Shown piece by piece: positions 36,322 to 47,146 of a DNA stretch of 64,000 nucleotides. The position numbers and the translations under genes are program-made. Numbering within the stretch: the first letter of the stretch is position 1; each line of letters opens with the position of its first letter. A model generated the notes under the pieces. The model had not been told where the DNA came from and did no database searches. It saw only the letters and a list, made by a program, of their open reading frames with translations. The stretch spans positions 62,001 through 126,000 of the forward strand of contig NZ_JOCA01000023.1 of the NCBI RefSeq assembly GCF_000718785.1, read 5' to 3'. This DNA is from Streptomyces sp. NRRL WC-3626 (GTDB taxonomy: Bacteria > Actinomycetota > Actinomycetes > Streptomycetales > Streptomycetaceae).

Positions 36322-36546
36322 TCCCCGACCGCGGTCGGCTGGACCTCCGGCATGGGCCGCTTCGGCGCGGTCTTCGGACCGTGGCTCGGCGGCCAGTTGC
36401 TCGCCGCGGACCAGGGCGACCGGGGCTTCACGGCCTTCGCGCTGGCCGGTACGGCGTCGATGGTGTTCATCGGGATCGCGGCGCTGCGCGCCTCACGGAC
36501 GGCACAGCGCGACGGCGATCCGCGTCGGCTGGTCGCCACCGGCTGA
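36322..36546 (+). pseudogene. Relic of an MFS aromatic-acid transporter (C-terminal fragment)
   Basis: From 36322 the frame reads SPTAVGWTSGMGRFGAVFGPWLGGQLLAA, then TAFALAGTASMVFIGIAALRA, and stops at TGA 36544-36546. This corresponds to the last two transmembrane helices of aromatic acid:H+ symporters, where G(W/L)xxGxGRxGAxxGPxLGG is conserved. The preceding ten or so helices are absent and an in-frame TGA lies at 36304. The rest of the 36256-36651 gap holds the operator and the tRNA promoter region. The pathway seems to have lost its uptake gene by deletion. Confidence 0.6.
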
Positions 36547-36651
36547 GTCCGGCCGCCCCGACCCGGAGCGGTCGGTCACGCCGGAGCCGGCCATACGGCG
36601 TTGACCTCGCCTCCGTACCGATGGGGTAGGCTTGACCTGCGTCATCACGAT

Positions 36652-36725
<74 letters not shown>

Positions 36726-36734
36726 CGAGTAGCC

Positions 36735-36771
36735 CGAAAGCCGTACCGGACGATGTCCGGTACGGCTTTCG
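36735..36771. terminator. Terminator after the second tRNA-Pro
   Basis: A perfect 17-bp stem (36735-36751 with 36755-36771) closes a 3-base loop, GAT. It sits between the tRNA and the 3' end of the CHAT gene on the other strand, and can serve both. Confidence 0.8.
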
Positions 36772-36821
36772 GCGTTGTCCGAGAGCGGCCCCCACCCACC
36801 CGCGGCCGCCCACGGCGAAGT

Positions 36822-39455
36822 TCAGGCCGCGCCGAACGCGCTGAACGCCCACCCCGTGGCCCGATGCACCGCATCCGACGGCAGCGTTCCCCGCGCGTCC
36901 CGCAACGCCTCCGCCAGCGACAACCCGGCCCCCAGCCCTCTGTGAAGAGCCCCCATCAGGGGGACGACCGCCGCATCGTTGACGGGCGAACTGCACGCCA
37001 CCACCCCCGCCGTCCCCAACGGCAGCAACGCCGTCACCAGGCCCAGCAGTTCATCCGCCCCCACCGACGCGAACCGTGCAGTGTCGCAGCAGGACAGGAT
37101 GATGCGGTACGGACTGCGGTCCAGCCGTTCGAAGTCGTGCACGATCAGCGGCCCGTCGGCCATCCGCAGCGACGAGAACATCGGACCGTCCGCGCGGAAC
37201 GCGCCGTGCGCGGCGATGTGCGCGAGACCCGCCCCGTCCAGCTCGCGCAGCACCCGCGGCACCGTCGCGTGGTCGTCCTCCAGGACCGTCGCACCGCCGT
37301 AGCGGGCGGCCAGCTCCGGCACCTCCGCACCGCCCGTCGCCAGCCCCGGACCGCGCACCAGCACCTGACGCCCCCCGGGCGGCGGCGCCGTCTCCTTGGC
37401 ACGCAGCCAGCTGCTCGCCGACGGCGACACGCTCACCACCCGCTCCCGCAGCGACGGCAGCAGCGCCCACGGCACCCGGTGCAGCCGCCCCGGCGGCACG
37501 ATCACCACCGGGCCCTCGCCGAGCTGCGCCGCGGCAGGGCCGAGCAGCAGCTCCTCCAGCCGCCGGCCCGCCGCCTCCACCACCGGCAGCCGCGCCTGCG
37601 CCCCCGGATGGGCCAGCCGCCGCAGCCCCGCCTGTATGTGCTCGGCCTCGGTCTCCGCCGCCGCCAGCAGCCCCGCCTCGAACCGCCGCACCCGCCCCCG
37701 CCCGCACAGCAGCACCTGCACCCGCCCGTCGAGCACGGCCAGTTCGACCAGGGACGTGTCGTCCCCCAGCCGCGCGAGCAGCCGTCCGACGTCGAACCCG
37801 TCCCCGCCGTCCGGCGCCTCGCCGCGCATGTGCAGCGTCCGGGACCGGATCTCCCGCTCCAGCCGCCGCTGGTCCCGCTCCAGCGCCGGTACGGGCCTGC
37901 CCTCCATGCGGGCCTCCTCCGCGCGGGCGGCGATCTCCCGGTAGGCGGTCATACCGCTGAGCAGGGCGCGGTCGGCGGGCGGCCGGGTGGGCGGTGCGGA
38001 CAGCGCGGTGGCCCGCCAGCGTTCGCTCCACACCAGCAGCCGCCGCGGCCCGCCCGAGACCAGGCTCGCCCGCTGGGCGAGCGCGGCCAGCTCCGCGCCC
38101 TGCGCGGTGGCGCGGGCCCGCAACTCGGAGGCGCCCAGCGTCATCCGGTGGTCGTCGAGCACGTCCAGTCCGCGCCGGCACGCCTCCAGCACCCCGCGCG
38201 GGGAACCGGCGGCCCGCGCGCGCAGCGCCTGCGCCGCCCAGCCCGTCAGCCGCGCGAGCGGCGGCCCGCCGTGTCTGCTCCGCGCGGCGAGCGCGAGATG
38301 CCGCTCCGCCTCCGCCGTCCGACCCAGGTCCAGGGCGATCCGCCCGGCCAGCAGGGACGCCTCGGGGGCGGCCGGCGCCCCGAGTGCGGCCAGCCGCCCG
38401 GCCACCGCCGCCGCGTCCGCGACCAGCCGTCCCGAGGCGTGCCCGGCCGCGTGCCGGGCCCCGATCAGCACCAGCCGCGCGTGCGTCTCCCACCAGGTGC
38501 GCCGCTGCCCGGCGAACAGCCGCACCGCGAGCGCCGCACGCGCGATCGCCGTCTGCGGCTCCCCCGCGAGGCGGGCCGCCCGCGCCGCGGCCAGCAGCAG
38601 CTCCGCCTTGCGCGTGGACTGCCCGCCGATCTCGTCCAGCGCCCGGACCGCCGAGTCCGCCTCGGCCAGCGCCTCCGCGGCCAGCCCGGCCGCCATCAGC
38701 ACCTCGCAGCGCCGGATGTTCAGCATGAACGTCGGCGTGCCCAGCTTGGCGTACCGCTCCTCCGCCTCGTCGAGCAGCCGCAGCGCCGCCGGCATGTCAC
38801 CCGCGCGGAACGCGGCCAGCCCCCGGCTCTCCACCGCGTCCGCCTTGTCGTGCTCCTGGCCCGTCGTCTCCCACAACGCCTCCGCCGCCGTGAAGTCGGC
38901 GACCGCCCGCTCCACCGAACCCAGCGCCAGATGCACCGTCGCCCGCAGTGTCAGCGCCCGCGCGGTCCAGATCACGTCCTCGGCCTGCCGCAGTACGGGA
39001 ATGGCCCGCCGTACGTCCTCCAGCGCCTCCTTGTGATGTCCCAGCACCCACCACGAGTACGCCCGGCGGAACAGCACCCGCGCGCGGGTGTGCCCGCTGC
39101 CGCGCTCCACACCGCGCCCCAGCGCGTCCATGCCCTGCCGGGTGCGCCCCGCGTGCACCAGCGCGACCCCGAGCGTGGCGAGGACGTCCGCCTCCCGCTC
39201 CGCCGAGTCCGCGCGGGCCGCCCAGGTACGGGCCCGCCGCAGATGGGTCAGGGCCAGCCGCAGATCGCCGAAGTCGCGCTGCCAGATGCCGATCACCTGA
39301 TGGGCCACGGAGGCGTGCAGGGCCGGAGGACGGTCGCCCAGCACCTGTTCCGCCCTCGCCCGCGCCTCACCGGGGTCCGCGAACACCATCGGCAGCAGTT
39401 CCAGCACCGTGTCGCTTCCCGCTGTCACCCCACGATGGTAGTTCTCGGTCATCAC
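36822..39455 (-). CDS. TPR-CHAT domain protease (caspase-like)
   Basis: An 877-residue cytoplasmic protein. The first ~480 residues are helical repeats of TPR type (for example LRLALTHLRRARTWAARADS, then ALVHAGRTRQGMDALGRGVERG). The C-terminal CHAT domain carries the His-Cys dyad: H750 in AHIAAHGAFR and C790 in ILSCCDTAR. These are clan CD peptidases related to separase and caspases, in which the repeat region senses a signal and unleashes cleavage. The gene diverges, across a 99-bp gap, from subtilisin, sigma-factor and small-protein genes. Both catalytic residues are intact. Targets are unknown; the adjacent sigma factor or small protein are candidates. Confidence 0.88.
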   Translation of the reverse strand: MMTENYHRGVTAGSDTVLELLPMVFADPGEARARAEQVLGDRPPALHASVAHQVIGIWQRDFGDLRLALTHLRRARTWAARADSAEREADVLATLGVALVHAGRTRQGMDALGRGVERGSGHTRARVLFRRAYSWWVLGHHKEALEDVRRAIPVLRQAEDVIWTARALTLRATVHLALGSVERAVADFTAAEALWETTGQEHDKADAVESRGLAAFRAGDMPAALRLLDEAEERYAKLGTPTFMLNIRRCEVLMAAGLAAEALAEADSAVRALDEIGGQSTRKAELLLAAARAARLAGEPQTAIARAALAVRLFAGQRRTWWETHARLVLIGARHAAGHASGRLVADAAAVAGRLAALGAPAAPEASLLAGRIALDLGRTAEAERHLALAARSRHGGPPLARLTGWAAQALRARAAGSPRGVLEACRRGLDVLDDHRMTLGASELRARATAQGAELAALAQRASLVSGGPRRLLVWSERWRATALSAPPTRPPADRALLSGMTAYREIAARAEEARMEGRPVPALERDQRRLEREIRSRTLHMRGEAPDGGDGFDVGRLLARLGDDTSLVELAVLDGRVQVLLCGRGRVRRFEAGLLAAAETEAEHIQAGLRRLAHPGAQARLPVVEAAGRRLEELLLGPAAAQLGEGPVVIVPPGRLHRVPWALLPSLRERVVSVSPSASSWLRAKETAPPPGGRQVLVRGPGLATGGAEVPELAARYGGATVLEDDHATVPRVLRELDGAGLAHIAAHGAFRADGPMFSSLRMADGPLIVHDFERLDRSPYRIILSCCDTARFASVGADELLGLVTALLPLGTAGVVACSSPVNDAAVVPLMGALHRGLGAGLSLAEALRDARGTLPSDAVHRATGWAFSAFGAA

Positions 39456-39554
39456 GCCTCACAGGTGTGACGCTGTATCAAACCCCCGTTTCCCGGCTCT
39501 CCTTACACGACAGCTCCGCGGCACCGGCCGCCGTCGCACCAGTGGAGGAATTCC

Positions 39555-40985
39555 ATGGCACCACAGCGATTCCGCGAGCAGTTCACCCAGATCCAGCGCT
39601 CCATGCCCGACGTCCCGCTGGCGATGGGGCCGGACGACGCGGGCGAGTTCCTCTACGAGAAGGGTGTCGTCCTCGCCCGCGACGGCGAGGAGGCCCGCGT
39701 CGTCGAGGACACCGTGCGACAGCACTTCACCACCTTCGCCGGCCTCACCCCCGACCAGGTGCGCCGGACGAGCCCGCAGACCAACCGCTCCGGCATCACC
39801 CGCATCCGGGTCGCCGACCCCGGCCAGGGCGACGGCAGCGGCGACCCGGCGGTCGCGGGAGCCCTGCGCGCCCTCTCTGCGGCGGAGGGCCGCACCGGCC
39901 GCCGCCTCGTCAGCCGCAACCATGTGGTGTCCATCGCCGTCAACGCCTGCCCCGGCGACGAGCCCGTGCCCGTGGGGCGCGGCGCACAGCCCAACCCGGC
40001 CGCCGCGGACGGCGCCCACGACCCCGAGACCGCCGTCGGCGTGCTCGTGATCGACACCGGCCTCATGCACGACCACGGCTCCTACCCGCTGCTCGCCCAC
40101 ACCCGCGGCGACGCCCAGGTGGAGGAGTGCGACGGCGACGGGGTCCTGCGGGAGTACTGCGGGCACGGCACGTTCATCGCCGGACTCGTCGCCGCCGTCG
40201 CCCCCAACACCGACATCACCGTCCGCGGCACGCTCAACGACGCCGGGGCCGTCCTGGAGTCCGAGTTCGGCGAGAAACTCTTCGAGGCCGTGGACCGCGA
40301 CGGCTGGCCCGACGTCATCAGCCTCTCCGCCGGCACGTCCAACGGCCGCACCGACGGACTCCTCGGCGTCGACGCCTTCATGCGCGAACTGCTCGACCAC
40401 CCCACGCTGCTGGTCGCCGCCGCGGGCAACAACGGCAGCGCCACCCCCTTCTGGCCCGCCGCCTACGCCGCGCTGCCCGGCTACGAGAACGCCGTCCTGT
40501 CCGTCGGCGCGCTGCGCGGGGACGGCGAGTTCGGCGCCTGCTTCAGCAACCACGGCGGCTGGGTGAAGGCGTACGCGCCCGGCGAGCGGCTCACCGGCGC
40601 CCTCACCGGCTTCGAGACGCCCGTCCCGTACGTGTACCAGCACTCCACGTACGACGCCTGCCGCTACGGCTTCACCTATGCCTGCACCTGCCACCACCCG
40701 CGCCACAGCGGCGTGCTGAGCGAGGACGGCACGACCGGCAAGCCGGACCAGGTGATGTTCGAAGGGCTCGCCCAGTGGAGCGGGACCTCGTTCGCCACCC
40801 CCGTCGCCGTCGGTATGGTCGCCGCCCACATGACCGCCCAGGCGGAGACCGACCCGCGCAAGGCCCGGCGCCAACTCCTCGACGCGAACACCGAGTACGC
40901 CGAAGTGCGCGGGGCGCACGTCCCCGCGCTCCTTCCGCCCACCTGGCGCCCCGTGTCCGTCTCACCACCCACCGCACGGACATGA
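39555..40985 (+). CDS. Cytoplasmic subtilisin-like serine protease (S8 family)
   Basis: A 476-residue S8 peptidase. The catalytic triad is D167 (VLVIDTGL), H204 (YCGHGTFIAG) and S412 (SGTSFATPVA), with oxyanion-hole Asn in AAAGNNG near residue 292. There is no signal peptide or membrane segment. The first 155 residues lack the usual I9 propeptide look and may be a regulatory or adaptor domain. A Cys-rich insert (DACRYGFTYACTCHH, residues 367-381) interrupts the catalytic domain. The gene follows GTGGAGGAA. It is divergent from the CHAT gene and 59 bp upstream of the sigma factor, which suggests one module. Confidence 0.88.
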   Translation: MAPQRFREQFTQIQRSMPDVPLAMGPDDAGEFLYEKGVVLARDGEEARVVEDTVRQHFTTFAGLTPDQVRRTSPQTNRSGITRIRVADPGQGDGSGDPAVAGALRALSAAEGRTGRRLVSRNHVVSIAVNACPGDEPVPVGRGAQPNPAAADGAHDPETAVGVLVIDTGLMHDHGSYPLLAHTRGDAQVEECDGDGVLREYCGHGTFIAGLVAAVAPNTDITVRGTLNDAGAVLESEFGEKLFEAVDRDGWPDVISLSAGTSNGRTDGLLGVDAFMRELLDHPTLLVAAAGNNGSATPFWPAAYAALPGYENAVLSVGALRGDGEFGACFSNHGGWVKAYAPGERLTGALTGFETPVPYVYQHSTYDACRYGFTYACTCHHPRHSGVLSEDGTTGKPDQVMFEGLAQWSGTSFATPVAVGMVAAHMTAQAETDPRKARRQLLDANTEYAEVRGAHVPALLPPTWRPVSVSPPTART

Positions 40986-41044
40986 CGACCGGAGCGTTCC
41001 CCTCCACGGCGTACGATGACTGGCCGTACACGAGGGGTGTGACC

Positions 41045-41620
41045 GTGGAGCGTAGGGAAGTCGGCGCGTTGGTCCGGTCCGCTGTCGACGGTGACGCGGC
41101 GGCCTGGAAGTCGATCGTGGAAGGGCTCGGCCCACTGGTGTGGTCCGTGGTGCGCTCGCACCGGCTCTCCGACGCCGACGCGCACGAGGTCTACCAGACC
41201 GTGTGGTTCCGTTTCGCCCAGCATCTCGGGCGGCTCCGGGAGCCCGACAAGGCCGGTTCCTGGCTGGCCAGTACCGCGCGGCACGAATGTCTGAAGGTGC
41301 ACAGGGACGCCCGCCGGCTGATGCTGACGGACGATCCGCAGCTGCTGGACCGGGTCAGCGAGGACGGTGCGCCGGAGCAGTCGCTGCTGGAGGCGGAGGA
41401 GGCGGCCGCGCAGAGCGAACGCGTGCGGCGGCTGTGGCAGGAGTTCGAGGAACTGGGCGAGCGGTGCCGGCAGTTGCTGCGCGTACTGATCGCGTCGCCG
41501 CCGCCCAGCTATCAGGAGGTGTCCGCCGCGCTCGACATCGCGGTGGGCAGCATCGGACCGCTGCGCCAGCGCTGTCTGCGCCGGCTGCGGGCCCGGCTCG
41601 AGGAACGGGGGGCGACGTGA
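41045..41620 (+). CDS. ECF-type RNA polymerase sigma factor
   Basis: A 191-residue sigma-70 family protein of extracytoplasmic-function size. Region 2 is LSDADAHEVYQTVWFRFAQHLGRLREPDKAGSWLASTARHECL; region 4 is PPPSYQEVSAALDIAVGSIGPLRQRCLRRLRARL, a helix-turn-helix for the -35 element. The GTG at 41045 has GAGGGG 7 bp upstream; another GTG two codons earlier is possible. No anti-sigma factor with membrane segments is adjacent; instead the stop overlaps (GTGA) a small soluble protein gene. Control by proteolysis is a reasonable inference from the two neighbouring proteases. Confidence 0.88.
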   Translation: MERREVGALVRSAVDGDAAAWKSIVEGLGPLVWSVVRSHRLSDADAHEVYQTVWFRFAQHLGRLREPDKAGSWLASTARHECLKVHRDARRLMLTDDPQLLDRVSEDGAPEQSLLEAEEAAAQSERVRRLWQEFEELGERCRQLLRVLIASPPPSYQEVSAALDIAVGSIGPLRQRCLRRLRARLEERGAT

Positions 41621-42072
41621 GCGACGGCCTGAACGACGACTTCGACACCGATCTGCTGGAGGAGGAACTCCGGCAGGCGGCCGCGGTCCTGGACCCGCTC
41701 CCTCCGGCGCTGCTGCAGCTCGCGGTCGAGGCGTACGCGCTGCACGACCTCGACGCCCGGGTGGCCGAGCTGACCTTCGACTCACTGGTCGACGCGATTC
41801 CGGTCAGGGGAGCGACGGACGTGCCGCGCATGCTCACGTTCACCGCCGGGGAGGTGACGCTGGACGTCGAGGTGACGGCGGAGGGGCTGCTGGGGCAGGT
41901 GCTGCCGCCTCGGCCGGGCCGTGTGGAGGTGCTCGGGGGTCCGTTGCAGGCGGTCTCCCTCACCGCCGACGATCTGGGCCGCTTCGGCCCCACGGAGCCG
42001 CCCGCCGGTCCGTTCGCGCTTCGTCTGTACACGGGTGCGGATGTGGTCGTCACGGAGTGGCTCCGGGCCTGA
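41617..42072 (+). CDS. Small soluble protein coupled to the ECF sigma factor
   Basis: A 151-residue acidic protein that I do not recognise. The N-terminal third is helical (LLEEELRQAAAVLDPLPPALLQLAVEAYALHDLDARVAEL). The rest is strand-rich (PRMLTFTAGEVTLDVEVTAEGLLGQVLPPRPGRVEVLGG), which suggests a small beta-sandwich. The GTG start lies within the sigma factor stop, so the two should be made in fixed ratio. It is a candidate soluble anti-sigma factor or protease substrate; this is position-based inference only. Confidence 0.7.
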   Translation: MSDGLNDDFDTDLLEEELRQAAAVLDPLPPALLQLAVEAYALHDLDARVAELTFDSLVDAIPVRGATDVPRMLTFTAGEVTLDVEVTAEGLLGQVLPPRPGRVEVLGGPLQAVSLTADDLGRFGPTEPPAGPFALRLYTGADVVVTEWLRA

Positions 42073-42089
42073 CGCCTTCGCGGATTGCC

Positions 42090-42190
42090 GAGGGGCGGTC
42101 GTTGCCCCTCCCGGCTGCCGGCCCGGGGTTTCGCCCCCGCCGCCCCTTCCCGTTCCCCGGGGGCCCTGCCCCCGGACCCCCGGTCCTCAG
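42090..42190. repeat. Dispersed intergenic repeat, copy 2
   Basis: The stretch contains TTTCGCCCCCGCCGCCCC at 42129 onward followed by CTTCCCGTTCCCC, as in copies 1 and 3, plus hairpins AGGGGC...GCCCCT and GGGGGC...GCCCCC. It lies between the convergent sigma-linked gene and the amidohydrolase gene and has no coding content. Confidence 0.6.
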
Positions 42191-43005
42191 ACGCCGGAGG
42201 GGCTGTTCTTGCTGGAGAGCCTGTCGATCAGGGTGGCGAGTGCCGAGGCGAGGTCGCGCAGGCCCGGGCCCGCGGGGCCTCCCGGCTCGGTCATGTAGGT
42301 GTCGCGGCGGATCTCCACCATCAGGGCGGACACCTCCGCACGCTCGCCGTAGAACTCCAGCGGCACGTACGTCCCCGCGAACGGGCTGTCCAGCCCCGTC
42401 TCCCCGCACGGCGCGAACGCCTCGCGCGCGGCGTCGAGCAGGGCGGCCGGGGTGTGGAACGAGTCGGTCCCCAGGCAGACTTCGGGGCGGGGCCCGTCGC
42501 CGTGCAGCTCGTACGGCAGCGGGGCGCTCGGATACGAGTGCACGTCGATGATCACGGCCCGCCCGGTCGCCGCGAGCCGGCCGGCGACAGCCCGCGTCAT
42601 CGCCCGCGCGTACGGCCGGAAGTACCGCTCGACCAGCGGCTCGGGGTCGAAACCGTCGGGCCGCAGCACGTCCTTGTGCGTGGTCCGCGTGTAGACCGCG
42701 CCCATGCCGACGGCCAGCATCTCTTCCCGCTCGTCCGGGAACCGCTCGGGGTCGACGACCAGCCGCGACAGCCCGTTCACGAAACGCCAGGGCGTGACAC
42801 CGGCGGCCAGGGCCGCGGCCTCGGCGATCGCCGCGGTGTGCGAGTCGGTGATGTGGTCGAGCTCCCGCTCGAGGCCGGCGTCGTCCAGCACGATCTGGGA
42901 CCGCGCGTCCGCCGGTATCTCCCGCGAGGAATGCGGCACATGCAGGATCACGGGGGAGTCCGGGTCACCGGCCAGAAGTTCGCAGGACGGCGGTGTAGCG
43001 GTCAT
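42187..43005 (-). CDS. N-formylglutamate amidohydrolase-like protein
   Basis: A 272-residue protein of the N-formylglutamate amidohydrolase family. Family motifs visible are VILHVPHSSREIP near the N-terminus, ERELDHITDSHTAAIAE, and VIIDVHSYPSAPLP, with Asp/His residues likely to bind metal. GERAEVSALMVEIRRDTYM is the conserved C-terminal Glu-Arg region. True HutG-like enzymes release glutamate from N-formylglutamate in His breakdown, but no hut genes are nearby, so the substrate is uncertain. Confidence 0.78.
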   Translation of the reverse strand: MTATPPSCELLAGDPDSPVILHVPHSSREIPADARSQIVLDDAGLERELDHITDSHTAAIAEAAALAAGVTPWRFVNGLSRLVVDPERFPDEREEMLAVGMGAVYTRTTHKDVLRPDGFDPEPLVERYFRPYARAMTRAVAGRLAATGRAVIIDVHSYPSAPLPYELHGDGPRPEVCLGTDSFHTPAALLDAAREAFAPCGETGLDSPFAGTYVPLEFYGERAEVSALMVEIRRDTYMTEPGGPAGPGLRDLASALATLIDRLSSKNSPSGV

Positions 43006-43089
43006 TCGGCTGCTCCAGGGGGATTGTCAGTGGTGCACGGCATGATCAAGGTGCCACATCCCACTGACAACGCCGACCAGCGAGGCCCC

Positions 43090-43431
43090 ATGCCGATCAG
43101 CAACGAGCAGGTGACCGCCCACCCGTTCCTGAGCGCCCTGTACCGGAGCGCCTACTACCCCGACCATGTGGTGGACCGCGGCCGGGCCGTACTGCTCGCG
43201 CTGTGCGAGCGCATCGAGGCGGAGCGCCCCGCCGGCCTCGCCGCGCTCTACGCGCTGACCCACGCCGCCACCGAGGAGTTCAACGACCTTCAGGACGCCT
43301 TCGTGGAGGCGGGCAGCGAGATCGAGACGGTGGCCCGGGACGAGATAGGCGGGGAGTTCTGGTTCGTGGCGCGGGCCTACGGTTTCGCGGACGCCGACGT
43401 CGAGGAGCTGATCGCCCCGCGCGACTGGTGA
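43090..43431 (+). CDS. DUF5713 family protein
   Basis: A 113-residue protein with the DUF5713 pattern: MPISNEQVTAHPFL, then YYPDHVVDRGRAVLLALCERIEAERP, ALYALTHAATEEFNDLQ and YGFADADVEELIAPRDW. No function is known. The ATG at 43090 matches the family start; an earlier ATG at 43042 would add 16 residues. It is transcribed convergently to icd. Confidence 0.75.
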   Translation: MPISNEQVTAHPFLSALYRSAYYPDHVVDRGRAVLLALCERIEAERPAGLAALYALTHAATEEFNDLQDAFVEAGSEIETVARDEIGGEFWFVARAYGFADADVEELIAPRDW

Positions 43432-43452
43432 GCGGGCAGCCGCCGGACACGG

Positions 43453-43490
43453 CTCCGCCCCGGCCGGGCGCGAGGCCGGCCGGGGCGGAG
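43453..43490. terminator. Bidirectional terminator (DUF5713 / icd)
   Basis: A perfect 15-bp stem, CTCCGCCCCGGCCGG (43453-43467) with its complement (43476-43490), closes an 8-base loop between two convergent genes. Confidence 0.75.
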
Positions 43491-43503
43491 TACGCGGGGA
43501 GCG

Positions 43504-45723
<2,220 letters not shown>

Positions 45724-45816
45724 CGGGTGCTCCGCTCCACGTCTGCAACATTGCTCGACATCAAGATATCTCGTGACCGACCCGGGCTCGACAGGGGTCC
45801 GCGCCCACTTCCGGTC

Positions 45817-45854
45817 GATCTCCCGCCGCGGGCCTTCCCGGGCGGCGGGAGATC
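45817..45854. terminator. Terminator downstream of the MscS-type channel gene
   Basis: A perfect 13-bp stem, GATCTCCCGCCGC (45817-45829) with its complement (45842-45854), lies just after the stop of the minus-strand channel gene and before the icd promoter region. Confidence 0.6.
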
Positions 45855-45869
45855 ACCCGGCCGATGCGC

Positions 45870-46967
45870 TCAGATGGGCCGGGTGGCCGTCATGTCGTCC
45901 TCCGCGGCGTCCGAGCCGCGCTGCTGCGGGAACACCACCGAGCCCTGCTGGAGTGCCACCGTCCGGGCCGGCGACGGGATGCGGATGCCCTCCTCGCGGT
46001 AGCGGCGGTGCAGACGCTTGATGAACTCGTGCTTGATCCGGTACTGGTCGCTGAACTCGCCGACGCCCAGGATCACGGTGAAGCCGATCCGGGAGTCCCC
46101 GAAGGTGTGGAACCGCACCGCCGGCTCGTGCTCCGGCACCGCCCCGGTGATCTCCGTCATCACGTCGGCGACCACGTCCTTCGTCACCCGCTCCACCTGC
46201 TCGAGGTCACTGTCGTACGACACCCCGGCCTGGACCAGGATGGTCAGCTGCTGCTCGGGACGCATGAAGTTGGTCATGTTCGTCTTGGCGAGCTGCCCGT
46301 TCGGGATGACCACCAGGTTGTTGGACAGCTCACGGACGGTCGTCTGGCGCCAGTTGATGTCCTCGACATAGCCCTCCTCGCCGCTGCTGAGCCGGATGTA
46401 GTCACCCGGCTGCACGGTCTTCGAGGCGAGGATGTGGATGCCCGCGAACAGGTTGGCGAGCGTGTCCTGCAGCGCCAGCGCGACCGCCAGACCACCGACG
46501 CCGAGGGCGGTGAGCAGCGGGGCGATCGAGATGCCCAGCGTCTGCAGCGCCACCAGGAAGCCGATCGCGAGGACCAGGATCCTGGTGATGTTCATGAAGA
46601 TGGTCGCCGACCCGGCGACCCCGGAGCGGGACTGCGTGACGGAACGCACCAGCCCCGCCACGACCCGCGCCGCCGAGATCGTCGCGGCGAAGATGACCAT
46701 CAGCGTCAGCGTCTGGTTGACGCTGTGCTGCACGGCGCGGGTCAGCGGCAGCGCCGCCGCCGCGGAGGCCGCACCCGCCGCGATCGCCGCCCAGGGCGCG
46801 ATCATGCGCAGCGCGTCCACGAGGACGTCGTCCCCGCGCCAGCGGGTGCGATCGGCGTGCCGGCCCAGCCAGCGCAGCAGCATCCGCAGCAGGAACGCCG
46901 CCAGCAGGCCGGCCACGAGGGCGATACCGGCGTACGCCAGATCGTGTCCGGTGAGGGCTCGGGTCAC
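45870..46967 (-). CDS. Mechanosensitive ion channel, MscS family
   Basis: A 365-residue membrane protein. Three hydrophobic segments lie in roughly residues 10-150, then the pore-lining TM3 region GISIAPLLTALGVGGLAVALALQDTLANLFAGIHI. This is followed by the MscS beta domain QPGDYIRLSSGEEGYVEDINWRQTTVREL, and the C-terminal alpha/beta domain ends near YREEGIRIPSP. It opens under membrane tension to release solutes in hypo-osmotic shock. It stands alone, with no operon partner. Confidence 0.88.
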   Translation of the reverse strand: MTRALTGHDLAYAGIALVAGLLAAFLLRMLLRWLGRHADRTRWRGDDVLVDALRMIAPWAAIAAGAASAAAALPLTRAVQHSVNQTLTLMVIFAATISAARVVAGLVRSVTQSRSGVAGSATIFMNITRILVLAIGFLVALQTLGISIAPLLTALGVGGLAVALALQDTLANLFAGIHILASKTVQPGDYIRLSSGEEGYVEDINWRQTTVRELSNNLVVIPNGQLAKTNMTNFMRPEQQLTILVQAGVSYDSDLEQVERVTKDVVADVMTEITGAVPEHEPAVRFHTFGDSRIGFTVILGVGEFSDQYRIKHEFIKRLHRRYREEGIRIPSPARTVALQQGSVVFPQQRGSDAAEDDMTATRPI

Positions 46968-47055
46968 CGCTCACCTCCGGCGGACACCCGGGCCGACGGG
47001 CGTATGTGAAGTCGTGTCACGTGTCGTCACCTGTTCGAGTTCTACGGGAAGTAGG

Positions 47056-47088
47056 CGCGCCGACCGTCCCTGACCTGCGGTCGGCGCG
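47056..47088. terminator. Terminator of the YbhN-type gene
   Basis: An 11-bp stem CGCGCCGACCG (47056-47066) with CGGTCGGCGCG (47078-47088) lies about 60 bp beyond the stop of the minus-strand membrane-protein gene. The rest of 46968-47146 shows no gene. Confidence 0.55.
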
Positions 47089-47146
47089 ATCGCTCATCCT
47101 GCCGTATCCCACCGGGCGGCTCGTACCAACGGGCCCGGCCCGGCGG

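Noticed and set aside
36753..39470. A 905-codon open frame on the plus strand
   Set aside because: It is the antisense of the TPR-CHAT gene, is made of Arg/Pro/Gln-rich filler, and begins inside the terminator hairpin. High GC content produces long shadow frames.
45764..45771. Palindrome AGATATCT upstream of icd as a defined operator
   Set aside because: Only 8 bp long with no recognised regulator or second copy in the window; mentioned in the icd entry but not called as a site.
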